64,000 nt of DNA. Source: Zygnema cylindricum (taxonomy: Eukaryota; Streptophyta; Zygnematophyceae; Zygnematales; Zygnemataceae). Numbering within the stretch: the stretch's first letter is position 1; each line of letters begins with the position of its first letter. The position numbers and the translations under genes are program-made. The stretch lies in the NCBI GenBank assembly GCA_037447655.1, contig JBBHKE010001715.1, positions 1 to 64,000 on the forward strand, given 5' to 3'. The notes under the pieces are model-generated. The model was not told where the DNA came from, searched no databases, and saw only the letters and a list, made by a program, of their open reading frames with translations. This document shows, one piece after another, positions 43,887 through 55,260 of this stretch.

Positions 43887-46800
43887 CTAGTCACTCAATC
43901 CACATGCCTCTCTACAAAACTTCAATTTGGGAGCAGGTGAGGGTTTCGTCCTCATATCAGCCACCATTTGCTCATCCGGTCAATAACTCGACTTCAAGAC
44001 TTTTCCCATCACCTCTTCTCTTACAAAATGTAGCTTAATATCATGTGCTTACTCTTAAAGTGATGATTGGGATTAGATGCAATAGCGATTGCTGCCTGAT
44101 TATCACACCACACTATCTCTGGTCCACATTGCATAAAGAGAAGCTCTTGGAGAAGAGACTTTACCCAAAGTAACTCCTTAAGTGGCGAGCTGGCAGCCAT
44201 GTACTCAGCCTCCATGGTAGAGTGGGCTATTACCTTTTGATGTTTGCAGCTCCAGCAGCTAGTTCCACTTCTGATCTTCAAAATGTATCCGTTGGTGGAG
44301 CTTCGGCTGGGCATATCTTCGTAGCTCGCATCGCTCCATGTATGAATTTTGACTTCCTCTCCTCCGAGTGAGAGTGTAAGATTTTGAGTTCCTGCAAGAT
44401 AACGAAGAACTCTCTTTGCTGCCTCATAGGCCGACTTCCTTAAATTTTGTAGGCTTGGGTTTAAGGCTCCAACCGCTACTGTGATGTAGGAACGAGTAGA
44501 GTTCATGAAATAAATGAGGCTTCTGACAATCTGCCTGTATGGTATGGAGGACATAGAATCTGCCTCCCTTGAGTCTAAGAAATCATCAACCAAAATACCA
44601 CCATCCGTTTCCATGCCCTCCAATTTCCGCTTTAATTTCATAGGAGTGGCACTCCCCTTTGCTTCTGACATGCCAAACTTTTCTAACATGTTCTTGATTG
44701 CTTCTTTTTGAGTTAAATAAATATTTTTTTGTTTCTTGTCGCTTTCTACTTGAATTCCTAGAATACACTTAGCCTCACCCAAGTCTTTCATTTCAAACCG
44801 AGAATTTAGAGCTCATTTTATTTTTTTAATCTCATTGATGGATTTGCTAATCAGTAGCAAATCATCTACATACACTGCCACATAAATCACTCCATCATCA
44901 ACTTGCATTACATAGACTAAGTGATCTGAGCTGATCCTAATAAAGCCAAGATTGGTTAAAAACTTATCTAGTTTCAAGTTCCATTGTCTTGGAGCCTGTT
45001 TCAGACCATAAAGGGACTTCAACAGTTTACATACCAGATTTTCTTTCCTTTTATCTGCATACATCTCTGGCTACTTCATATAAATTACTTCCTCCAAATC
45101 ACCATGCAAGAAAGCCGTCTTAACATCCATCTGATGCAATTCCATATCCTCTATTGCAGCAAGAGATAGCGAAACTCTAACTATAGGAAAGCGAACCATA
45201 AGAGAGAAGGTCTCTTCATAATCAGTTCCCTCCTTTTGTCTAAATCGCTTAGCCACGAGTCTAGCTTTATATTTCTCAGTTGTATTATCAGGATTCAATT
45301 TGAATTTGAAGACCCACTTACAACCATTAGCTTTCCATTTCGATAGGAGCTCCAGAAGTTCCCAAGTTTGGGCTTCTATAAATGACTTTATCTCTTCTTT
45401 TGCAGCCGAGATCCAATGATCCTTTCCACGAACAGAAAAAGCTTCATGAATAGTAAGCGGCTCCTCGTGCTTGCAAAAAAAACACTCTCAACTTGGTTGC
45501 CTCGAAGGCGGCTGCTTTGCCTTCTTCCCCGGAAAATCTGACGCGGGAACTGTTGGTTCCCTAGATTGCCGCAGAGGGCGTGTATTGGGAGGAGCATCAA
45601 CAGAAAGAGCAGCTCTGGAATGAGTAATAGACGGCCTAGAGGCATTTGGGAGAGAGGTAGAAGAAGTAGAAGTGGTTGGAGTAAAAGGTACCTTCTCAAG
45701 AATGATAAACTTTTGTATTTTCTCATTCCTTTCAAATGCATCCATGCTAAAAATGCCAAAAGATTGACTTTCTTCTTTAATCTGAATATTCTCGGCTGTT
45801 ACAAGGCATCCTCTCTGAGGATTATACACTCTATAACCTGCAGATTCATCATCATAGCCTAAAAATACACCTGGTACAGATTTTGGACTAAGCTTCAAAT
45901 TGGGAAGATTATCCAAGAAAAAACAATTGCTACCAAAAGCTCTAAAATAACTGACATTTGGCTTTCTGCCTGTCCACACTTCATAAGGTGTCTTACCCCT
46001 AACAGCTCGGGTTTCCACTCTATTTCTGATGTAGGAAGCAGAATGAAAAGCTTCCCCCCAAAACTTTAAATCCACACCTTTATCGGCCATCATAGATCGA
46101 GCACATTCAGTCAAAGTCCGATTAAGTCTCTCGGCAACACCATTTTGTTCCAGTGTGTACGGAGCAGTAAATTCACGAGAGATGCCATTTTCTTTCAAAA
46201 AATCAGCAAAGGCATGAGATACATACTCTCCACCCTTATCTGTCCGCAAAGCAAACATAAATTTGCCGTGAAGTTTCTCCGCCCAGATTTTGTAGTCTTT
46301 AAAGTGAGTGAAGACTTCTCTCTTCTCCTTCATGAAGTATACGCGACTGTACTGAGAGTAATCGTCTATAAAGGTGAGAAAGAAGCGGCTGCCACTAAGA
46401 GAGGGAACTTTAAAAGGGCCGATACATCTGAGTGAATAATACCAAGAACATCTGTGGTTCGGTGATCAGAAACTTGTGATAGGGGAAGCTTGTGAAGCTT
46501 TCCGAGAGCACAACCATCACACACATGCGACTCTTGTTGACCAAGCTTGACTCCTTCTATCATATCATGCTTTCTCATTTTAGTAAGCCTCTCATGATGC
46601 ACATGACCAAGCCTTTTATGCCACAAAACATTATCACATATGACATTGGAGTACACAAAATCTATTTTATTAGCCAGGTCCATGCAGTACAAAAAGTTTG
46701 GGCCTCTAGTTCCTACTAGAGCTAATCTTCCATTCTTGCTCACTATTTTCTTGCCATTTTTATGGAGAATCTCAAAGCCTTTGCTTTCAGCTACAGACGT

Positions 46801-48022
46801 AGAAAACATGTTTTTCTTGAACTTTGGAACATACAAGACATCATACAAAGTTCTCTTAACAACCTTTCCATCTATAACACAATCTAGATCTATGTTTCCT
46901 TTGGCATTTGATTTAACGGCATAGCCACAAACATAAAAGATCTGACGTAAAGGAATAAAAGACATCTCCTTAAACCAAGACTTGTTCCAGCACATGTGTG
47001 AAGAGCTGCCGGAATCCATTATCCATTCGAGGTCCTTTTCTCCTTCCATCATGTCGAGTTTGGCAAGAGCAAAGAACTCTTTGTCATCAGTTTTTGGAAA
47101 ATTGATCACATCAGGTGTCGTTTCCTCGGTCGTTTTCTTCTTCAATTCCGTATCCTCCGCTGAAAATGCAACAGTTTTATACAGAGGTTTTTGGGAAAAG
47201 GGAGGTCCGCGGTGTCTCCATCCTTTCCAAAAGGTACATGTTTCAAGATCTTTTATATACAAAGGACAAGCTCTAAAGGAGTGACCATCAGTATAACAAT
47301 AAACACATTTCTCAAACCGAGGATTAAATTGATTCCCTTGATATCTACTTTCTCTTTGAAACTGAGTCGTAAATGCTACAGGTGGTTTTCCAAATCCTCA
47401 AACTGTCTGAGTAGCCTCTTCTGCCAAGATAAACTCTATAGCTGTTTGCAAATTCCAAAGAGGTTTAGACAATTTTTTCATTTCATCTGAGGCTCCTTTA
47501 AATTGATTAGGAAGCCCCTATAGGAGAATCATGGCCTGATGATACGGGGAGAAAGTCCCTCTAGAACATGCATTTTCTGATAGTAACATTTGAAACCGAT
47601 TAGTGTATTCTACCATGCTACCACCTGTGTACTTATACTCATAGATCTCACCAGCAGTTATAATCTCATGCTGGTCACTAGCTTTAACATAAGAAGATTT
47701 CAATGCATCCCACAATTCTAGTGCCTTTGTAGCACTAATACATGTCATATGCAATTCTTTTGATTTCATAAGTTTTCCTAAATGCAAAGCCTGGTCATTT
47801 TTTTCATCAAAGCTGGCATCAGATTCTACCAGTGATCCATGTAGCACATCAATAGATTTCACTTGTTTGAAGTAAGACTTAACCAAATCTGCCCAATACA
47901 GATATTAACGTCCATCAAAGACCAGAAAGCTGGCATCAGATTCTGCCAGTAATCCATGTAACACATCAATAAGTTTCACTTGCTTGAATTAAGACTTAAC
48001 CAAATCTGCCCAATACAGATAT
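43887..48022 (-). pseudogene. gag-pol of unit B1
   Basis: Gag: MVKSYFKQVKSIDVLHGSL and a zinc knuckle (CVYCYTDGHSFRAC, about 47300). Protease: WIMDSGSSSHMCW (about 47010). GAG-pre-integrase: VLWHKRLGHVHHERLTKM. Integrase: HSDVSA, LRTDKGGEYVS (N changed to K in SDNGG-type motif), NGVAERLNRTLTECARSM. RT: RYKARLVAK-like, QMDVKTAFLHGDLEEVIYMK, LYGLKQAPRQWNLKLDKFL, VYVDDLLLISKS. RNase H: HSTMEAEYMAASSPLKELLWV, WCDNQAAIAIASNPNHHFKSKH. Stop (ACGLSD) at 43887. Several frameshifts and stops. A 117-bp duplication (47810-47926, 47927-48043) repeats the gag start. Confidence 0.88.
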
Positions 48023-48052
48023 TAACGTCCATCAAAGACCAGAATTTGTGAA

Positions 48053-48067
48053 GGCAGGCCCGTGACC
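48053..48067 (-). other. PBS-like site of B1
   Basis: The element strand reads GGTCACGGGCCTGCC directly after L2. It is in the same place and frame as the family A site (Q-V-T-G for Q-V-M-G) but has C in place of T at two positions of the anticodon loop, plus stem changes. Confidence 0.65.
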
Positions 48068-48908
48068 TGTTGTTCTGAGACAACTGCTGGCATTGAAGAT
48101 GAAGAAGATGCAGCAGTAGTCATCGTATAACAAATAAAGAGAGGAAACTTCCACAAATATCGATGGCTGAACAGCAACTTTGACAGACTATAACGTTCAA
48201 TTAAATGCTCCAATGGTTCTAAAAGATTAACAGAGTTTAGACAACATACAAAAAAACACACACACAAAATTTCAATCAATTTGGCTTATAGATTTGTGAA
48301 ATATGCAGAAATGAAATTACATAAAGCTGAGTGTATAGTTTTCATATCATTTGTTCCTAAATAATCAAATTCACTAAGTCTTACTTCTATACACCTAAAC
48401 TACACTAAGCTGTACGGAGGCATTCCAGCTGTACATCTAACATTCTAACACAATAAATACTGTGAGTATACCTGTGTACTGAAGGTATGTCATAAACCAC
48501 ATTCTCAACACTTAACAACTAATTCACTGCAGACAAAGTTCTATTCTACCAAATATTTACACCGAAGTTCAGCGATGTAAAGTGATAGTGATCTAGTCAT
48601 GCCTCGTCAGTATTTGTTGGCGGCGGCTGTCAGCCGTCCGGTTAGAGAATTTGGCACCGTAGAACAGACTTCACGAAGTCCCTTGGTACTGCCCAATTTC
48701 CGTACGTCGACGGAGGATATACTCACGCATTCTCTCAAGTGACGACGCGTGTCCCAAGTGGAAATGAACCATGAACTCCCAACTTGAATGTCACACTAAT
48801 TTTGGTAAGTAGTGAACCAAACTCAACCAAAAATAGCTTAAGTCATGAACAACTCTCTCTCCCTCACAGTTGAGGCATAGAGAGGACTAAAGCTTTCTAA
48901 AAACAACA
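48068..48908 (-). repeat. LTR L2 (family B), shared by B1 and B2
   Basis: 841 bp. On its left is the PBS of B1 and on its right the polypurine tract and RNase H end of B2, so it is shared. From about 48290 rightwards it is nearly identical to L4. The Gag start MTTAASSSSSMPAVVSEQQ lies in its 3' end on the minus strand. Confidence 0.9.
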
Positions 48909-48931
48909 CTCACCTAAAGCTTTAGACTCTG

Positions 48932-51900
48932 CTAGTCACTCAGTCCACATGCCTCTCTACAGAACTTCAATTTGGGAGCAGGTGAGGGTTTCGTTATCAT
49001 ATCAGCCACCATTTGCTCATCCGGTAAATAACTTAACTTCAAGACTTTTCCCATCACCATTTCTCTTACATAATGTAGCATGATATCAATGTGCTTACTC
49101 TTAAAGTGATGATTCGTATTAGATGCAATAGCGATTGCTCCCTGATTATCACACCACACTATCTCTGGTCCACATTGTATAAAGAGAAGCTCCGGAGAAG
49201 AGACTTTACCCAAAGCAACTCCTTAACTGCTGAGCTGGCAGCCATGTACTCAACCTCAATGGTAGAGTGGGCTGTTACCTTTTGAAGTTTGCTATTCAAG
49301 CACTAAGTTCCACTTCCGATCTTCAAAATGTATCCGGTGGTGGATCGTCGGCTAGGCATATCTCCGTAGCCCGTATCGCTCCATGTATGAATTTTGACTT
49401 CCTCTCCACCGAGAGAGAGTGTAAGATTTCGAGTTCCTGCAAGATAACGAAGAACTCTCTTTGTTGCCTCATGTTCTTTCTTCGTTAGATTTTACAGGCT
49501 TCGGCTTAAGGCTCCAACCGCTGCTACGATGTCAAGACGAGTAGAGTTCATGAAATAAATGAGGCTTCCGACAATATGCCTGTAAGGATTGGAGGACATA
49601 GAATCTGCCTCCCTTGAATCTAAAAAATCATCAACCAAAATACCACCATCCGTTTCCGTGCCCTCCAATTTCTGCTTGAATTCCATAGGAGTGGCACTCC
49701 CCTTGGCTTCTGACATGCCAAACTTTTCTAACATGTTCTTGATTGCTTCTTTTTGAGTTAAATAAATATTTTTTTGTTTCTTGTCGCTTTCTACTTGAAT
49801 TCCTAGAATACACTTAGCCTCACCCAAGTCTTTCATTTCAAACCGAGAATTTAGAGCTCATTTTATTTTTTTAATCTCATTGATGGATTTGCTAATCAGT
49901 AGCAAATCATCTACATACACTGCCACATAAATCACTCCATCATCAACTTGCATTACATAGACTGAGTGATCTGAGCTGATCCTGGTAAAGCCAAGATTCG
50001 TTAAAAACTCATTTAATTTAAGGTTCCATTGTCTCGGAGCCTGTTTCAGACCATAAAGGGACTTCAAATGTTTACAGACCAGATTTTCTTTCCCATTTTC
50101 TGCATACATCTCTAGCTGCAACAAAACTCTAACTGTAGGAAAGCCAACCACAAGAGAGAAGGTCTCTTCATAATCAATTCCCTCCTTTTGGCTAAATCGC
50201 TTAGCCACCAGTCTAGCTTTATATCTCTTAGTTGTATTATCAGGATTCAATTTGAATTTTAATACCCACATACAACCGATAGCTTTCCGGTTCGGTGGGA
50301 GCTCCAGAAGTTCCCAAGTTTCGACTCCCTTAAATGACTTTATCTCTTCATTTGCAACCGAGATCTAATGATCCTTTTCATGAACAAAAAAATCTTCATG
50401 AATAGTAAGAGTCTCCCCTGTGCTAGCAAAAAAAACACTCTAAACTCGGTCGCCTCGAAAGCGGCAGCTTTGCCTTCTTCCCTCGGAAAATCTGACGCGG
50501 GAACAGTTGGTTCCTTAGATTGCCGCACAGGGCGTGTATTGGGAGGAGTATCAACAAAAAGAGGGCGTGTATTGGGAGAAGCATCAACAGAAAGAGCAAC
50601 TCTAGAATGAGTTATAGATAATCTAGAGGCATTTGGGAGAGAGGTAGAAGAAGTAGAATAGGTTGGAGTAAAAGATACATTGTCAAGAATGATAAACTTT
50701 TGTATTTTCTCATTTCTTTTAGATGCATCCATGCTAAAAACATCAACAGATTGAATTTCTTCTATAATCTGAATATTCTTAGCTTTTACAAGGCATCCTC
50801 TCTAAGAATTATACACTCTATAACCTGCTGATTCATCATCATAGCCTAAAAAAACACTAGGTACAGATTTTGGACCAAACTTCCAATTGGGAAGATTATC
50901 CAAGATAAAACATTTGTTACCCAAAAACTGTAAAATGACCGACATTTGGCTTTTCGCTTGTCCACACTTCATAAGGTGTCTTACCCCTAAAATCTTCGGT
51001 TTCCACTCTATTTCTGATGTAGGAAGCACAATGAAAAGCTTCCCCCCAAAATTTTGGATCCACACCTTTATTTGCCATCAAAGATCGAGCACATTCAGTC
51101 AAAGTCCGATTAAGTCTCTCGGCAACACCATTTTTTTTCGGTGTGTACGGAACAGTAAATTCACGATAGATGCCAGTTTCTTTCAAAAAATCAGCAAAGG
51201 CATGAGATACATACTCTCCACCATTATCCATCCGCAAAACAAGCATAGATTTGCCGTGAAGTTTCTCCGCCCAGATTTTGTAGTCTTTAAAGTGAATGAA
51301 GACTTCTCTCTTCTCCTTCATGAAGTATACGCGACTGTACCGGGTGTAATCGTCTGTAAAGGTGAGAAAGAAGCGGCTGCCACCAAGAGAGGGAACTTTA
51401 AAAGGGCCGAAAACATGTGAGTGAATAACACGAAGAATATCTGTGGCTCGGTGATCAGAAACTTGTGATAGGGGAAGCTTGTGAAGCTTTCCAAGAGCAC
51501 AACCGTCACACACATGAGACTCTTGTTGACCAAGCTTGACTCCCTCTATCATATCATGCTTTATCATCTTAGTAAGTCTCTCATGATGCACATGACCAAG
51601 CCTTTTATGCCACAAAACATTATCACATAGGACACTAGAGTACGCAAAATCTATTTTATTAGCCAGGTCCATGCGGTACAAAACATTTCGGCCTCTAGTT
51701 CCTACTAGAACTACTCTTCCATTCTTGCTCACTATTTTCTTGCCATTTTTACGGAGAACCTCAAAGCCTTTGCTTTCAGCTACAGACGTAGAAAACATAT
51801 TTTTCTTGAACTTTGGAACATACAAGACACCATACAAAGTTCTCTTAACAACCTTTCCATCTATAACACAATCTAGATCTATGTTTCCTTTGGCATTTGA

Positions 51901-52933
51901 TTTAACGGCATAGCCACAAGCATAAAAGATCTGACATAAAGGAAAAGAAGACATCTCTTTAAACCAAGACATGTTCCACCACATGGGTGAAGAGCTACCG
52001 GAATCCATTATCCATCCGAGGTCGTTTTCTCCTTCCATCATGTCGAGTTTGGCAAGAGCAAAAAACTCTTTGTCATCAGTTTTTGGAAAATTGATCACAT
52101 CAGGTGTCGTTTCCTCGGTCGTTTTTTTCTTCAATTCCGTATCCTCCGCTGAAAATGCAACAGTTTTATTAGGAGGTTTTTTGGAAAAGGGAGGTTTGCG
52201 GTGTCTCCATCCTTTCCGAAAGGTACATGTTTCAAGATCTTTTATATACAAAGGACAAGCTCTAAAGGAGTGACCATCAGTATAGCAATAAACACATTTC
52301 TCAAAGTGAGGATTAAACTGATTCCCTTGATATCTACTTTCCCTCTTAAAGTGAGCCGTAAATGATACAGGTGGTTTTCCAAATCCTAAAACTGTCTGAG
52401 TAGCCTCTTCTGCCAAGATAAACTCTATGGCTGTTTGCAAATTCCAAAGTGGTTTGGACAATTTTTTCATTTCATTTGAGGCTCCTTTTTATTCATTAGG
52501 AAGCCCTTTTAGGAGAATCATGGCCTGATGATAAGGGGAGAAAGTCCCCCCAGAACATGCATTTTCTGATAGTAACATTCAAAACCGATTAGTGTATTCC
52601 ACCATGCTACCACCTGTGTACTTATACTCATAGATCTGACCAGCAGTTATAATCTTATGCTGGTCACTAGCTTTAACATAAGAAGATTTCAATGCATCCC
52701 ACAATTCTGATGCCTTTATAACATTAATATATGTCATATGCAATTCTTTTGATATCATAAGCTTTACTAAATGCAAAGCCTGGTAATTTTTTTGATCAAA
52801 GGTGGCATGAGATTCTACTAGTGATCCATTTAACACATCAATAAGTTTCACTTGCTTGAAGTAAGACTTAACTAAATCTGCCCAATACAGATATTAACGT
52901 CTATCCAAGACCGGAATTTGTGAAGGCGAGCCC
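48932..52933 (-). pseudogene. gag-pol of unit B2
   Basis: Same order as B1. The longest open piece (52470-50917, 517 codons) covers the Gag end, zinc knuckle, protease (WIMDSGSSSPMWW, His lost), pre-integrase (VLWHKRLGHVHHERL) and integrase (LRMDNGGEYVSHAFADFL, NGVAERLNRTL). RT is in frames 50271-49858 with a short deletion after SLVVGFPTVRVLL that removes the QMDVKTAFLHGDLEEVIYMK segment. YVDDLLLISKS is intact. RNase H lacks a clean middle; its end (IQCGPEIVWCDNQGAIAIASN, to ACGLSD at 48932) equals that of B4. Confidence 0.88.
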
Positions 52934-52939
52934 GTGACC

Positions 52940-53780
52940 TGTTGTTCAGAGACAACTGCTGGCATATAAGATGAAGAAGATGCAGCAGTAGTTATCGTAG
53001 AACAAATCAAGAGAGGAAGCTTCCACAAATACTGATGGCTGAACAACAACTTTGATAGACTGTCACGTAAAGTAAAATGCTCCAATTGTTCTGAAAATTA
53101 CCACAGTGTAGACAACATACAAAAAAACAAATATATCGAATTTCAATCAATTCCGCTCACAGATTTGTGAGATATGCAGAAATGAAATTACATGAAACTG
53201 AGTGTACAAGTTTCATATCATGTGTTCCTAAATAATCAAATTCACTAAGTCCCACTTCTATATACCGAAACTACTCTAAGGTGTACAGAGGCATTGCAGC
53301 CGTACATATATTATTGTAACACGACAAATACTGTGAGTATACCTGTGTATTGAAGGTATGTCACAAACCACATTCTCAACACTAAACAACTAATTCACTA
53401 CAGAAAAAGTTCTATTCTGCCAAATATTAATACCGAAGTTCAGACAACGGAAAGTGATAGTAATCAAGTCACTCCTCGTCAGTATTTGTTGGCGGTGGCT
53501 GTCAGCCGTCCGATTAGAGGATTTGGCACCGTAGAACTGACTTTACGAAGTCCCGTGGTCCTATTCAGTTTACGTTCGTCCACGGAGGACATACTCACGC
53601 ATTCTCTCAAGTGACGACGCGTGTCCCAAGCGGGAATGAACCGTGAACTCCCAACTTCACTGTCACACTAATTTTGGTAAGTAGTGAACCAAACTCAACC
53701 AAAAATAGCTTAAGTCATGAATAACTCTCTCTCCCTCACAGCTGAGGCATAGAGAGGACTAAAGATTTCTAAAAACAACA
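52940..53780 (-). repeat. LTR L3 (family B)
   Basis: 841 bp. The PBS-like site of B2 (52925-52939) adjoins on the left. On the right is the only unaltered polypurine tract of the array (CTCCCCT, 53781-53787). Confidence 0.9.
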
Positions 53781-53803
53781 CTCCCCTAAAGCTTTAGACT
53801 TTG

Positions 53804-54601
53804 CTAGTCACTCAATCCACATGCCTCTCTACAAAACTTCAATTTGGGAGCAGGTGAGGGTTTCGTCCTCATATCAGCCACCATTTGCTCATCTGGTAAA
53901 TAACTCAACTTCAAGACTTTTCCCATCACCTTTTCTCTTACAAAATGTAGCTTAATATCAATATGCTTACTCTTAAAGTGATGATTGGGATTAGATGCAA
54001 TAGCGATTGCTGCCTGATTATCACACCACACTATTTGTGGTCCACATTGCATAAAGAGAAGCTCTTAGAGAAGAGACTTTACCCAAAGTAACTCATTAAC
54101 TGCCGAGCTGGGAGCCATGTAATCAGCCTCCATGGTAGAGTGGACTGTTACCTTTTGAAGTTTGCAGCTCCTGCAGCAAGTTCCACTTCCGATCTTCAAA
54201 ATGTATCCGGTGAAGGATCGTCGGCTAGGCATATCTCTGTAGCCCGCATCCCTCCATGTATGAATTTTGACTTCCTCTCCACCGAGAGAGAGTGTAAGAT
54301 TTCGAGTTCCTGCAAGATAACGAAGAACTCTCTTTGTTGCCTCATAGTCTTTCTTCGTTAGATTTTACAGGCTTCGGCTTAAGGCTCACAACCGCTGCTA
54401 CGATGTCAGGACGAGTAGAGTTCATGAAATAAATGAGGCTTCCGACAATATGTCTGTAAGGATTGGAGGACATAGAATCTGCCTCCCTTGAATCTAAAAA
54501 ATCATCAACCAAAATACCACCATCCGTTTCCGTGCCCTCCAATTTTTGCTTTAATTCCATAGGAGTGGCACTCCCCTTGGCTTCTGACATGCCAAACTTT
54601 T
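53804..54601 (-). pseudogene. pol 3' end of truncated unit B3
   Basis: Only the last part of RT (FGMSEAKGSATPMELKQKLEG, SLIYFMNSTRPDIVAAV) and RNase H (QCGPQIVWCDNQAAIAIASN, VREKVMGKVLKLSYLPDEQMVADM, ending ACGLSD) remain. Sequence stops at CCAAACTTTTC (about 54602) and joins the interior of an LTR. Confidence 0.88.
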
Positions 54602-55237
54602 CAATCAATTCCGCTTATAGATTTGTGAAATATGCAGAAATGAAATTACATAAAACTGAGTGTATAGTTTTCATATCATTTGTTCCTAAATAATCAAATT
54701 CACTAAGTCTTACTTCTATACACCTAAACTACACTAAGCTGTACGGAGGCATTCCAGCCGTACATCTAACATTCTAACACAATAAATACTGTGAGTATAC
54801 CTGTGTACTGAAGGTATGTCATAAACCACATTCTCAACACTTAACAACTAATTCATTGCAGACAAAGTTCTATTCTACCAAATATTTACACCGAAGTTTA
54901 GCGATGTAAAGTGATAGTGATCTAGTCACGCCTCGTCAGTATTTGTTGGCGGCGGCTGTCAGCCGTCCGGTTAGAGAATTTGGCACCGTAGAACAGACTT
55001 CACGAAGTCCCTTGGTACTGCCCAATTTCCGTACGTCGACGGAGGACATACTCACGCATTCTCTCAAGTGACGACGCGTGTCCCAAGTGGAAATGAACCA
55101 TGAACTCCCAACTTGAATGTCACACTAATTTTGGTAAGTAGTGAACCAAACTCAACCAAAAATAGCTTAAGTCATGAACAACTCTCTCTCCCTCACAGTT
55201 GAGGCATAGAGAGGACTAAAGCTTTCTAAAAACAACA
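54602..55237 (-). repeat. Partial LTR L4 (family B)
   Basis: The first ~636 bp of the LTR in element sense (U3 side); the U5 side is missing at the junction with B3. From about 54619 it is nearly identical to L2 at a constant offset of 6329 bp. Confidence 0.88.
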
Positions 55238-55260
55238 CTCACCTAAAGCTTTAGACTCTG

